Below, one piece after another: positions 23,225 to 34,193 of a stretch of DNA of 64,000 nt. The notes beneath the pieces are model-generated. The model saw only the letters and a list, made by a program, of their open reading frames with translations, made no database searches and was not told the DNA's origin. A program made the translations under genes and the position numbers. Position 1 is the stretch's first letter. Each line of letters starts with the position of its first letter. The stretch covers positions 2,666,001 through 2,730,000 of the forward strand of contig CM074763.1 of the NCBI GenBank assembly GCA_037355855.1, written 5' to 3'. Origin of the DNA: Pseudo-nitzschia pungens (taxonomy: Eukaryota; Bacillariophyta; Bacillariophyceae; Bacillariales; Bacillariaceae).

Positions 23225-24051
23225 GCTGATGGTTCGTGCCAAAATGTGACTCCAACCGACTGGTCGGCCAGTGGAAAGGCTCTATTTTCGATTCCTTCAT
23301 ATATGCCCCAAGGCCCTCCAAGACTGGAGAATCCGTACGAACTAGTGCGTACGAACGGTAAGGTTATTTACGAGTACGTACAAAGCAAATTTTCGAGTAC
23401 GTAGCACTAGATACAGTACTCGTACGGTGTAGACACTTGACCCATACTAAAAAAATAAATGAATCTACAGTTTAGGCTCTTCTGGTAAGTTTGTAACTTT
23501 CGCCAGTAATTACGATACGATACATCCTTTTTGCTCCTACAGGTAAGATTTACCTTACAGTAAACCTTACTTGTATCGGTAAGGTTTACGAGTTCGTAAG
23601 GTTAAGCCTTTCTTTATTGTACAGTATGCGCAGACACCTGGTCGTTTTTGAACCTTCAGTCATCGCGTCTAGAGTGTCTATCCGTCAACCCCCTACTTTT
23701 TTCCATGTTTTCATGAGACTAAAACAACAATTCGACGACTGGTAAGATACCAGGGTACAATATCTTTATGCTCACTCTACATACGAAGTAAGAAGTTTTT
23801 TTTAGTACTGTACGATGTCCGTAACTGGTACAAGTACCGGTACTGGTACAGTTATGCGTAATGCCGTGGATAAGCTCTGAGCATGGTAAGATCTTACCGG
23901 ACAACAGATGGGTTTGAGCTTTTGAGAGATAATAATGACACCCATTGGATCGTTCGCGGCTGCGAAGTACGATCTGCGATACGAGTAGTCATTCTCCTAC
24001 CGCACCGCGCTCACAAAACAACCAACCCACCAACAAACAAGCACGAGAACC
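23225..24051. promoter_or_regulatory. Divergent intergenic region between flavoprotein and FKBP genes
   Basis: No gene seen. It separates two divergently transcribed genes and should contain both promoters. It has dense GTAAGGTTTAC/GTAAACCTTAC words at 23540-23610 and a GGTACCGGTAC-like stretch at 23825-23850. Confidence 0.45.
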
Positions 24052-25243
24052 ATGTTCTACCTCTTTACATTTCTTCTCTCCACGGCACTTTCTCTGGTGG
24101 CAGCCGGTACAAACGAGGCCGGGCTTGCATTTCTGGCGGAAAACCGCAAGAAACCCGGCGTGATCGAGCTGCCCTCGGGCCTCCAGTACAAGGTCCTCAA
24201 GAAGGGACGTGGACCGGCCTATCCCACCGTCGATAGTCCCTGCAGTTGCCACTACGAAGGGAAACTGATCGATGGGACCGTATTTGACTCTTCTTACGAT
24301 CGTGGTTCGCCGACTACTTTTGCGCCCAACCAGGTCATCAAGGGATGGACGGAGGCGATGCAAATGATGGTTGTCGGGGACAAGGTAAGAAATCGGAGCC
24401 CCGATGCTGTATACAAGTAATCTTACTGCTACAGTGAACAACGCTGTCCGGAAGTTCGCATCGATTCGGTTGCTGTTGCATTGTTGGTTGATTTTTTCTT
24501 TCTGATTCATATCGCTCTTTGCTGTTGGCTGTTGAATTTTTTTCTTTGTGATCTTGTGAAACGCCGCATTATACTACCGTACATTGTGCACGATCCGGAA
24601 TGAAACGCAACAATCTGCTCCACTGTAACGACACCAAACTTGGCGCAATCTTCGCAATTGGGACTGGCTCGGTTCGGTTCGTTGTTGTGCATCGGCGACA
24701 CACGATCCATGACATGCCACGGCATTCCTTCGTACACTGCACCGCGTTTCGCATCCGTTTTCATTCCATTGCATTCCATTCCGTCGCTCCCCAACGAACG
24801 CATATACAACCGCGATTGCAAATGCAAATGCAAATGCAACCGCAAATCGCAAATCGCAGTGGGAAATGTACATTCCGAGCGAACTGGGCTACGGTGACCG
24901 CGGGAGCCCCCCCAAGATCGGCGGGGGAGACGTCCTGGTGTTTCAGATGGAGATCCTCGGCATCATGGGAGACAGCGTCCCGGCCCTGACGTGCTCGGTC
25001 GAGGACCCGGGCGCCGACGACTGCAACGACCGCGAACGTGCGTACGTTGCCAAGGCCTCGGCCTGGAAGACCGATTCCGGAAGCGGCAACGCCAGAGTGG
25101 CCAAGGAACTGGACCGTTTGCGCAGCATCCTGGCCGGTCCCATGAAGGACGAATTGCGGGACTGGGCCCGCCGGCGGGTGAACATCCTGGAACAACTCGT
25201 GGACGCGAAGGAGGCCGCGGCGGCCGCGGAACAGGAATTGTAG
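24052..25243 (+). CDS. Secretory-pathway FKBP-type peptidyl-prolyl isomerase
   Basis: Exons 24052..24384 and 24860..25243 give 238 residues; the 475-nt GT-AG intron is in phase 0. Residues 1-19 form a signal peptide (FYLFTFLLSTALSLVAAG), placing the protein in the ER or beyond. The FKBP domain follows (about 40-140) with VDSPCSCHYEGKLIDGTVFD, VIKGWTEAMQMM and, after the splice junction, MYIPSELGYGDRGSPPKIGGGDVLVFQMEIL. These are the conserved FK506-pocket and active-site segments. The last 60 residues are charged and helical, possibly a coiled coil, and there is no KDEL-type end. Exon 2 is distinctly GC-rich compared with the intron. It catalyses cis-trans isomerisation of Xaa-Pro bonds in folding proteins. 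Confidence 0.92.
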
Positions 25244-25664
25244 ATGAGTACCGTAGAGAAAGTTTCGAATAATCATCGGATACTGTATTGTGATTCCGAA
25301 AAACCTTAAGTGATTGATTCAGTTGCGTACAACTTTCCTCTCGTCTTGAAAAACGGAAATACTTTACATTTTAATTGTACTTCGTTTGCTTACGAAACTA
25401 CGACGGTGCGAACTCTGTCTGGTGCGTTATGAAAAGTATTTGGTGTAAAGTTGAGATAATCATGATGATGTGGAATGGATTTCATTTTAATTGAAATAAT
25501 AATAGTAATAATTGCTGCAATCACGCTCCGTAAATCGTCGACGCTATGCGCAAGAAAAGGTGTAGTTGTGTGCTTGTTATGTAGTAGAATGTGTGGAAGT
25601 GTTGGTATGAGTGCTTCTTTGCATTGCTCATGAATGGTGCCCGTGCCCTTGCCACCGCATTAAG
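25244..25664. other. Convergent 3' spacer
   Basis: AT-rich, no gene. It holds the 3' ends of the converging FKBP and palmitoyltransferase genes. AATAATAATAGTAATAATTG at about 25496 is the only simple repeat. Confidence 0.5.
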
Positions 25665-27061
25665 TTATACTGGCAATAAGTCATTGATGCATTTTGGGAG
25701 TTCCATCTCGTGCGATGTCACCTGTTGGATCTCGGGAATTGGTCGCTTGTATTCCATAAACTGCCGTTCGCGGTCCAAGCGTTGCGGCAGACAGTATCCC
25801 ATAACTTGATCAAAGTCCTCAAAGATGGGATCAACCGGGAAGGGCCAGGTGAACCATCCCTGGATGCCAAAGACGTCCTTGAGGGGAATGGGTTCCTCGT
25901 CAGACTGGTTCATGGTATTGGTGGCCTTCTTTTTGAGTCGATCAATGGTCCCAATTCCAGTCATGAGTCCGTAGCATACGTTCATGAGCATACTGGACGT
26001 GAACAAAAAGGCCCCGACGCAGAGCATGGTCATGACCCGAACCAGATGGACGACAACCGGGTGGAAGATGCAATCTTCGTTTGCGCAGAAAAAGTAATTC
26101 CATCCAAAAAGAGCCAGCGCATACGCGGCACACGTCCACGTGTAGATCAAGAATAGCAAAAAGTGCTTAAGGTTGTTTCCCCCGACGCAGTTGTTCATCC
26201 AGGGACAGTGGTGGTCCATTCGACTGATGCAGCGGTTGCAGATCCGGCAATGGTGGGACATGGGAGGTTTGAAGGTCTGGCACTGGCCACACATGGAATG
26301 GGAATCTTTGAGGAGGCGCTGTCTCTCGCTGGGAATAGCTGCCAGTGGAACACTTCCGGGATCGGTGAGACTGGTCTTTGCGTGACACGCTAGTGCCATG
26401 AAACAAAGAACATTGTAGATCATACCACAGGTGACCGGGATGCCCTCCGTGATGGTCAACAACGTAACGGTAACCGACGAATACAACATGAGAACCCAAA
26501 CCAAGCAGGACATGATCGAACCGGCCTGGTCGGAGGAGTTGAACCAGGTTCCATTCTGAAAAACAGAGTTTGAGTTCACGAAAGTAAATTTGTGTGAGAA
26601 ACAGAACCGGCAGTTTTCTTGCTCACGTGGTCATCCCCTACGCTTCCAACCGCGAGCAACGAAATGATCCCGATCACACTCACCTTTTCGGCCGTTCCAA
26701 AGGAACACGACCAGGGCTCCCCGTTGTAGGAATCGATGTAGAATTCTCCCCGTTCCCGAATTCGCGGGTAGGACTGTGGCGGTTTCTTCCCCGAGACGTC
26801 GTCGTAGGTGTAGTCGTACTCTAGAACCTCCCGGCTGGGTTTGTAGATCTCGACGCAGCCGCAAATCTTGACAAAGGAGGGGTAGGGAGCCGGTTGGGGC
26901 TGCGCCATGGCACCCGGGGGAGGAGCAATGGAGCAGGTGTCTCCGCCGGTGGTGTGGTTGGCCACCGATTGGGAGGCGGCCGTTCGAGCGGTTACATACG
27001 AGCGGGTCGCGTCCATGGTCGACATGTTGCCGTTGTTGTTGTTATTGTATTGCGATGTCAT
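25665..27061 (-). CDS. DHHC-type protein S-acyltransferase (palmitoyltransferase)
   Basis: Exons complement(26684..27061) and (25665..26555) give 422 residues, with a 128-nt phase-0 GT-AG intron. The DHHC cysteine-rich domain is intact: CGQCQTFKPPMSHHCRIC, then RCISRMDHHCPWMNNCVG. The DHHC cysteine forms the acyl-enzyme, and the other Cys/His residues bind two zinc ions. About four hydrophobic membrane segments flank it, two before and two after, as usual for the family. The N-terminal extension, encoded mostly by exon 1, is polar with an Asn run. The ATG at 27061 is used rather than the upstream repeat-derived frame over GCGTTGCGTTG. Enzymes of this family sit in Golgi, ER or plasma membranes and attach palmitate to cytosolic-side cysteines. 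Confidence 0.92.
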
Positions 27062-30000
27062 TGTTGTGTTGCGTTGCGTTGCGTTGCGTTGTGTTGTGTT
27101 GTGTGTTGTGTACTGCAAGTTGATCTAAAGTGGAATATAATCGAATGTCGCAGATACTGTTCGGTATGGGATAATGTTATGGAAAACGCTGTGAATTGTG
27201 TATTGTCGTTTTCTTTTCGCACCCTTTAGATTGGATTGGACCCTATCGATTGCCGAATATTCGAACAAAAATATAACAAACCAGATGGTCGAGTGTTTGG
27301 GTGGTTCGATGTCGCGGTGGCTACTGCTGCGCTATTCGTAGTGAACAGGAGATGGAGGATGCGGCAGACGCTTCTGATGCTGCTTTACTCGCGCAAACCG
27401 AAGAGGAAGAGTGCTATTGCTTTCCTTTCGTCGAATGGTGAATGGTATCGTAGAAAGACTCAACAGTAAGGTTACTACTAACTACCGATCTCGTATGGTG
27501 CACAAGGTCAAAGATATTCGTTGCCGTTCGGTTACAAGTAGTGCAACGATTCTTCTACTGCGCTTTTGTTGTTGTGATTCGTGTTGTCGTGCGAGTTGTC
27601 GGCATTTCCGGGGTTCCGTAATCGACTCTCGTAATGCCTTGTTGTACTGCTCTTCCCATACACTGGCTGGTTGGGCAGGGTGGGTGGGTGACTGTCATAT
27701 GTCATAGCTAGCTAGCTAGCCGTTGCCACATGGGAGTGTGGTTCCGGTTCGCGCGAACAAACGCTGGCTGTCTCGGAAACGGAACGGGAAGCAAAGGAAG
27801 CATTTCGACCTCCAATTGGCAGGAAACGCCGTGACTGTTGGCATATGAACGGCACGTCGCGTCGCGCCGGGGGAGCCTACAATTGCGCGGCATGCGCGTT
27901 CGAGTTCGAGTTCGAATTTGAAGAGTTTTGGATCCTTGCTGTTTTTCGGTGCTGCGATTGAGCTTGTTGATTCATTCGTAACAAAACGAAATGATACCGG
28001 TACCGAAAAAAGGCACCTACTTGTAACCTTACTCGTATTTGGTCGGGATTCAAGATAGAGACTGAGACTGAGACTGCGACCCGAAATTTGGTATCACACA
28101 ATTTTTTTCATATTTTTGAATTCACCGCGCGAACAACCACGATCCAACGTAAGAGGAAGCTTCCGATGGATGCACAACCATTTATGGTAAGGTTACGGGT
28201 AAGTTAACCTTACTACGGGTCCCGTTGAAAATTTGAAAATAGTTTCTCGCGCTTTCTTTTTTTTTCTCATCAAAATCATTCGGATTTGTGCTACGGTAGT
28301 TTTTCGTTGATTTCTGGAACTAAGCCTTACGGTAACCTTACTGTACGGTATCGTAAGTACCGGTAATTACCGCTAGAATAGAGCTTTACCGTAAATCTTA
28401 CTCTCCTTTTGACACGAAAGATACTACGAGTACGTGAAGTAAGGTTACCAGGTACCAGGTACAACTTCGTACTTGCACTTCTAAAAATCCAGAATCTAAC
28501 TAAAAATGAGTAAGATTTAGTAACCTTTCGAGTGCTTCGAGCAGAAGTACATAATATTTCACCAACGGACACAATCCTGACTGTAGAATGAGCAATCAAT
28601 TGTGGTTGCTACGGGAGTACAGGTTGCTGTCGTTGTTGTCTGTTGTACCGAACTTCTTGCTTCGTACCAGTACAACAACAGCACCACTTCTTTCTTAACA
28701 GCACCACTTCTTTCTTCTCAGCACAGCAACAAGCAAGAAGCAACCTACTACAAGAACTACAAGGGTTTCAGGTATTTCCTCCGTCCGAGAACAACCGTAT
28801 TGATTTTTTTGTCGACGACCCAGTCGGTTTCGTGATGCGATGACGACCATTACTCCTGATGGCGACAGACGATAAGGTTGACATGAAAGTGACCCAAAAC
28901 GCAACAACAGAAAAGAACAGAACCAACGAATCATCGTTGAGCACCAACAATGTCGTCTCCAATCCAGTCATCAGTGTGAAATTTACGGCCCCGCCCCTTG
29001 GCAACGAGGTCCATGTCGCCCTTCGATCGATTCTTCTGCCGCTGGCAGTTCTGTTGCCAGACCCGGCGTAGCGTCCACGACACTCGAACGCACCGGCTCC
29101 ATCAAAGATCTACACGTCTGCAACAAAAATCTGTGTTGGCAAATAGATGGTCATTCTTGTTGGAAAATATGCAACATCATAGACCCCATTGAACTCTGCA
29201 GGGTTTGGTGCTGTCGTTTTGGAGAGAGACAGAGACATTCAGTAGAGACATGAAGGGTTACCAGATGCAATCAATGAAGTTCGACGTCAAGAATATCCCC
29301 AAAGTGCATTCATTGTAGATACTTACTACAAAGTAATTTACTTGGATTGTTATAGCCCATATTGATTTCTTCCGATCGATCGATCGATCGATCATTTAGA
29401 GAGTGGGTCGCCCATTAACACTACGGTTCGCAATGTCACGTGAGGATAAACTTCCAAGAACTTTCCAAAGAACCGCAAGTCTCATGCCTCTTCGCGTATG
29501 GGTAGTAACCCAGAACTCCGGGACTATCACAGGTCCCGCAACGACCGACACTTTTTCCGATAACCATGCGAAGAAGATTACTCTTCCCTGGGAGAGCCAA
29601 GCCCATACAAACTCATGTAGTTTTGTCATTGTCTGATGGAATCATTGGCATGGGACGAGCCATCGCTTTCTTTTTTCTGACTGCATTTGATGAAACGATA
29701 ACGACATCAGACAGACGGCCGTAAAACGAGGCATGATACAGTTCGTGGCGATATCTTCTGAATCAATCCCCTGAACGTCGTTCGCATATCAGTCTCCGAT
29801 GTGTACCTTCTCTGCAGTATAGTCTGGGTCATCTGTCGCGATGCCGCCCTGCTGCAAACAATCTTTCGGGGGACCACACACAGCGATTACCGCATTTGTC
29901 ACATCCTGGTAAGTTGGACAGGTCAGATCAAACTCTAGCGATGAAATTTCGTTTTGGTGACGCGATTGCGGATTGGGTAATTTTACCGAATCCATTCCTT

Positions 30001-30262
30001 GACCAATCACAACACTTTCCAAACCATTGGTGTTCAAAAAAGGCTCCATTCCCAATCACAACCAAATTGCAACCAATTCGGAGCACAACAGAAGCAGACC
30101 AACGTCAGAAAAGGCAGTAACAAATAACCAAGATTTATATTCATTCATATTACAGTTATATCAATTACGTCGTTTTCATGCTTTTGAAATATGATTTTAG
30201 CGAAAGAACCTCCATCTAAGACTGCTGTTGATTTCCGAAGCTGCACTTGATGGTGTGAGGAT
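27062..30262. other. 3.2-kb gene-poor spacer
   Basis: No strong gene. It holds a GCGTTGCGTT/GTGTT tandem stretch (27069-27110), many GTAAGGTTAC words (28185-28510) and TCGATCGATCGATCGATC near 29378-29394. A small frame at 29789-30055 on the minus strand encodes a plausible-looking acidic tail but starts only at a TTG or internal ATG. An adjacent frame reads VVIGNGAFF, resembling a nucleotide-binding motif, so a decayed gene fragment is possible but not shown. Confidence 0.45.
28859..29071 (+). CDS. Small uncharacterised ORF, weak candidate
   Basis: 70 codons from an ATG with a polar, Thr/Asn-rich start and a leucine-rich end. No domain is recognised. A different frame remains open downstream to about 29252 with a Cys-rich composition, so this could be the first part of a spliced gene or chance. 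Confidence 0.15.
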   Translation: MATDDKVDMKVTQNATTEKNRTNESSLSTNNVVSNPVISVKFTAPPLGNEVHVALRSILLPLAVLLPDPA

Positions 30263-31096
30263 TTACGCTTTCTTCTCTCGTGTATCATGAAAGTATGGCA
30301 ACGCAGCCAAGACTGCTGCGTGAAGAGTGAGGTCATACCAGGCATGACCGCCAATGGGTCTCAAAATATCTTTACAGGATAGCAGCTCCAGAATACCGAC
30401 AGTCGTGCATACCACAAAAAGCTTTGCCACTGTCGGAGAGAACACCACATTGGTAGTGAAAAGCCCCGTTATGCATGAGAGAGGGTGCGAGACGACAAAA
30501 ATGGCAGGCAAGCTATATTGACTTTGCTGATCTCCTTTGCCAGATACCTTCGAAATCAGTACCACGAGAAGAGCAACAATAACGCTGATAACCATATTTC
30601 TGGTCCATTTTCCCGGAAATCCTTGGCTCAGAATGATGGCAGAAAGAGCAAAGCAAAAAATTCCGACGAAAAAATATCCGACTCTTTCCAACCCTGGAGT
30701 GACTGTAGTGTAGCAGTTGACTATAATGTCCATAAACAAGTGCAACATTCCATGACTCAGAATGATGAAACCCATTGCGATGTACACCACTTTTTTCTTG
30801 TCTTTGTTTCTATCCAGAACATAGAACACAGCTGCCAATCCTGTCATGATGACGTCGATAACAAAAGCAGCCAAATGAGAATTGATGGGAAAGTTTGGTC
30901 TGCAACCTTCGTTGCCGGGATACAACCCAGCGTCGTTGGGGTCTTCGCCATTGTTTACTCCCCAGACACAAAATCCGAAGAGAAGATTGTTGCTAACTAT
31001 GTTATTGACGACCAGTACAAAAGCGATGGCATAGATGATTGAGAGCAAGGACGCTAGAGCCCAAGCAGGTTTTTCCTTGATTAGGGTAGAGAGCAT
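30263..31096 (-). CDS. Uncharacterised multi-pass membrane protein
   Basis: 277 residues, single exon, ATG at 31096. There are seven or so hydrophobic segments: WALASLLSIIYAIAFVLVV near residue 12, then segments near 75-95, 105-125, 135-158, 165-185, 198-220 and 225-240. One extramembrane loop is rich in Asn, Gly and Cys (residues 40-70, CVWGVNNGEDPNDAG). Buried histidines, e.g. in SHGMLHLF, might bind something, but no catalytic signature is visible. I do not recognise the family. The C-terminus is short and basic. Confidence 0.7.
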   Translation of the reverse strand: MLSTLIKEKPAWALASLLSIIYAIAFVLVVNNIVSNNLLFGFCVWGVNNGEDPNDAGLYPGNEGCRPNFPINSHLAAFVIDVIMTGLAAVFYVLDRNKDKKKVVYIAMGFIILSHGMLHLFMDIIVNCYTTVTPGLERVGYFFVGIFCFALSAIILSQGFPGKWTRNMVISVIVALLVVLISKVSGKGDQQSQYSLPAIFVVSHPLSCITGLFTTNVVFSPTVAKLFVVCTTVGILELLSCKDILRPIGGHAWYDLTLHAAVLAALPYFHDTREKKA

Positions 31097-32514
31097 TTTG
31101 TCTTCTTTCGTTTACTTGTTTGATTGATTCGATTTCGCTTCAGGGTGATTTGGAAGTTATGAGGAGAGGAAAGATTTTTTTCGTTTCTCGCTTTGCAAGG
31201 CGGTGGATGGATACGGCAAGGCAATCATACAGTGCCACGTACAATGGAGTAAGGTTACCGCGTGCTTTCGCTTCCATACATTCCGTGACAACTTCCATCA
31301 CGTCTAGGAAAATCAGAATTTCTGAATAGTACCCATACGGTATCCATTGCTTTTGAGACGGAGTAAGGTTAACTTACCGCTAGTATTATTATTATTATTA
31401 TTATTATTATTTAGTGCACTTCTGTTCTTTAAATTTTAGCGTTTGAAGGAATAAATCCATCGTGAAGCATGAAATGGTTACGAGAAAGGTTACTAGTAGT
31501 AATCTTACTAGTACTAACGAACAGTCGTGTGAACTCTGGATGTACGGTAAGATTTATGGTATTTTTTTTTAACGAGAAAAAAAGCATCTTGAACCACGTG
31601 ACCACGTACGGTATTCGATTCAAAAATGAGAGTGACGTAGTGGTATTTCGCTAAACCGGAAGGTGCGATACCGGTACGGTAGTAATCTTACTATTATTAT
31701 CATCTAAAAAAGATTCTAATTGTGATCGCTCCATGTCTGCTTGAGCATTCTTGCTGATTGCTGCAGAGGTAGCCTTTGGTTATTTGCTCGAGCAACTATG
31801 ATTGCGTTTGTACGCACTTCGTACGATCAAAATGATTTCCAGCTTTGCCCCGTAAACCTTACTCTCCTGAGCATGTTTCTGTAAGGATGCATACAAATGC
31901 AGCTCGAGCAAGAACTTCAACAAGTGCGTGTTGACGCACGTGTTACTAGTAGTAACCTTACCTTACTCGTACAATCATGATAAATTTTCAGTCTCAATGC
32001 CATTGAAATAATGAATCCATCTCAAGCTTGAGCTCGGTAAATAGAGGTACAGCTACGCAACTTGGGCTGACACGAGAGATAAAATTACCCCTCATCAAGT
32101 ATGAAATAGCTTGAAAGCAAATATTTTGCAGCCATTTTTGTTCAGTGTGGTGGGAGAGAAATGATGTAGTACTACTACTTGTAAGCCAGTGTAGATTCTC
32201 TGGTGGGACGTTGTAAAGGAGTAGCTAGTACTAGTAGTGAAACTATGACAACATATTCAGAGAGAAGGCAAATACCTACTATCATGGACACATCAAAAAG
32301 TTAGGGCTCATTGAAAAACTTCCATGTAAGTTTGGTTGGTTTCTGGCAAACATCTGGTAACAAGGCAGAGTCAAAATCATCAGAGTCATCTGTACACTGA
32401 AGTGCTACACATTGCTCCTATCTGTAAATATGACATACAAGTCACAAATATCAAGTAACTCCACTTCACTGAACGCTTCATTTATACAACAAATAAGGTT
32501 AAGTATGAACAACA
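31097..32514. other. AT-rich spacer left of the retrotransposon
   Basis: No gene seen. It contains (ATT)n at 31382-31411, repeated GTAAGGTTAC/ACTAGTAGTAAC words (31245-31260, 31485-31510, 31680, 31950) and ACTAGTAGT near 32225-32240. The retrotransposon target site begins at 32515. Confidence 0.5.
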
Positions 32515-32519
32515 ATTAC

Positions 32520-32696
32520 TGCCGTGCACCGGAATACAGTCACGAATCCGTTCGTGATTGGATTACGATTAGCGAGTCTCCTTATCGCCGAATACAGGAG
32601 ACTGCCGGAAAGCAATAGCAATAGACTAATCAATAGCTCTCACAATTTGCATATCACTACTACTTTCTAAATCACTAGTAGACCCGGGGTATGGCA
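32520..32696 (+). repeat. 5' LTR, 177 bp
   Basis: Starts TGCCGTGCACCGG and ends GGGGTATGGCA. It contains two perfect stem-loops: CACGAA/TTCGTG (32541-32546 with 32551-32556) and AGTCTCCT/AGGAGACT (32575-32582 with 32596-32603). No obvious TATA box was found. Confidence 0.95.
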
Positions 32697-33449
32697 TGAT
32701 TTTAAAATCAAGCTGAGCGCTGATGACCATGAGCAGAAAGAGATCGATCGGCCAAGGCGCCGACGAGACCGAAAGACTGCCAAAAATGGAGGCGCAGAGA
32801 AGCAAAAACAGGGAGAAGGATATCCAGTGTCTGCAGCACAAGGAAGACCGACCCCAGCAACTGTTGGCGCCCAAAGAAGGGAGCAACAGCAGCAACAGAG
32901 ACACCTAAGTACCTAAACAGGACCATGGTCGACAGCAGAAACAATCGAACAAAGAAATAATAAAATAAGTGTCGAAAAAGTGACACATAATCCAGTGAGT
33001 GGACTAATTGGACCAACACTGAGTGGATGGACAGACCGAATAGGGGATGCCAACCAAAACCGAAGTATACGGATATCCGGAAAGGTATATAATGAATACC
33101 TAAACACCACCAATCCCACGGGAAACGGGAAGTGGGACCGGCCCGGTGAACGCTTAATAGAGAAGCAACGCCGGAGAACCACGGGAATCGAATCCCATTA
33201 AAATAAAAACAGAAACAACTCCGGAGAACCACAGGATTCCCGGGAACTAAAGAGAGAAACAACTCCCACCACTGGACAAACCAGGGGGAAAATCAGTTAC
33301 AACACGAGTTATCGAGAGAACAGTGTAAAAGTCCAGCAAAAGGACTGGAGGAACTGAGCAATCACTTTTTGCTCAATTTCAACACAAGCAGCAAAGATAA
33401 CAGAAATAGTGTAACTAAAGTAACTTAATAAACAGCTGATTAAATCACC
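32697..33449 (+). other. Retrotransposon leader with primer-site region
   Basis: The LTR is followed at once by a 14-bp perfect palindrome (32697-32710, TGATTTTAAAATCA) where a tRNA primer-binding site is expected; no standard TGG-starting site was identified. Near 33160-33270 a unit AGAA(A/G)CAAC(T/G)CCGGAGAACCAC occurs twice, with a third partial copy, possibly a structured packaging or initiation region. A short ORF (32729-32908) is not considered coding. Confidence 0.6.
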
Positions 33450-34193
33450 ATGGCGACCAAAGGAACCAAACTGAAACCTTTCAACATCACACGGGAGGAC
33501 TGGCCGGAAGACGCCAACACCGTAAAGATGAATGTAGACAGCGAACAAGGTGGAATCGCATTCAGCGACTACCTGAAGGTCCTCAATGGTACTGAAAGAC
33601 CAGAACTCTTCCTTATCTGGAAGAGAGACTTTGACCAGAAAATTGCTGGCAATGACAAACTCAACGGAGACCAGAAACTGGAGGTCCTACAGAGAATCCT
33701 CTCTATTGAGGCACTCGGACTTGTCCAGCGAACGCTTGCGCGGACCTACTTGGCCGAACCAACCCATAAGGTCCATCACACCAGACACGTACAGAAAAAG
33801 ATCCAAGAGATCGAGCAAAGGGACCAAGCAAACATACTACTATCAATGGGGCAAGACGCCACCGAAACTCCCACGGGAGCCTCCAAGGAGACGGCAAAGG
33901 AGAAATCTCCAACCGCCGACAAAACCGACACAGCCACGGCGAGATCGGACAAAGAATCGGAGACCGACAACCTCGAGTCTCCAATCCCAAAGAAGAAGGT
34001 CGCAAGCGCCCTCATCCAGTACTACCAATCCCAGGAGTACAGAAAGGATGTCATCGAGGAATGCATGCATTCCCTCAAGCTCAAAATCTTTGGCAATGAC
34101 CAACACGGCAAGCGCTCGTATATCGTCCTCCGCCGATTCATGCGAGGCATGCGCGTGGACCTCAAACATGGCATTAGAGCCTGGGCCAATTGA
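33450..34193 (+). CDS. gag: Retrotransposon ORF1: Gag, capsid part
   Basis: 247 residues starting in an excellent initiation context (CACCATGG). Helical and charged, with a leucine-bearing central region and a Glu/Lys/Thr-rich linker (about residues 135-180), as in Ty3/gypsy capsid proteins. There is no zinc knuckle in this ORF. It ends with TGA at 34191-34193, directly abutting the ATG of ORF2 in the same frame. Its role as the structural particle protein is inferred from position and the ORF2 content. Confidence 0.8.
   Translation: MATKGTKLKPFNITREDWPEDANTVKMNVDSEQGGIAFSDYLKVLNGTERPELFLIWKRDFDQKIAGNDKLNGDQKLEVLQRILSIEALGLVQRTLARTYLAEPTHKVHHTRHVQKKIQEIEQRDQANILLSMGQDATETPTGASKETAKEKSPTADKTDTATARSDKESETDNLESPIPKKKVASALIQYYQSQEYRKDVIEECMHSLKLKIFGNDQHGKRSYIVLRRFMRGMRVDLKHGIRAWAN

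Noticed and set aside
33155..33205. tRNA-like sequence GGGATTCGATTCCC on the minus strand
   Set aside because: Resembles a T-arm, but no acceptor, D or anticodon stems can be built around it; it is part of the leader repeat.
32708..33262. 184-codon minus-strand frame in the retrotransposon leader
   Set aside because: Hydrophobic low-information translation, antisense to the element, no ATG-context or domain support.
34191..34193. ORF1 stop as an ordinary nonsense mutation of a single gag-pol ORF
   Set aside because: The second junction has the same TGAATGGCC sequence and all other coding sequence is intact, so random decay is less likely; kept as a finding instead.
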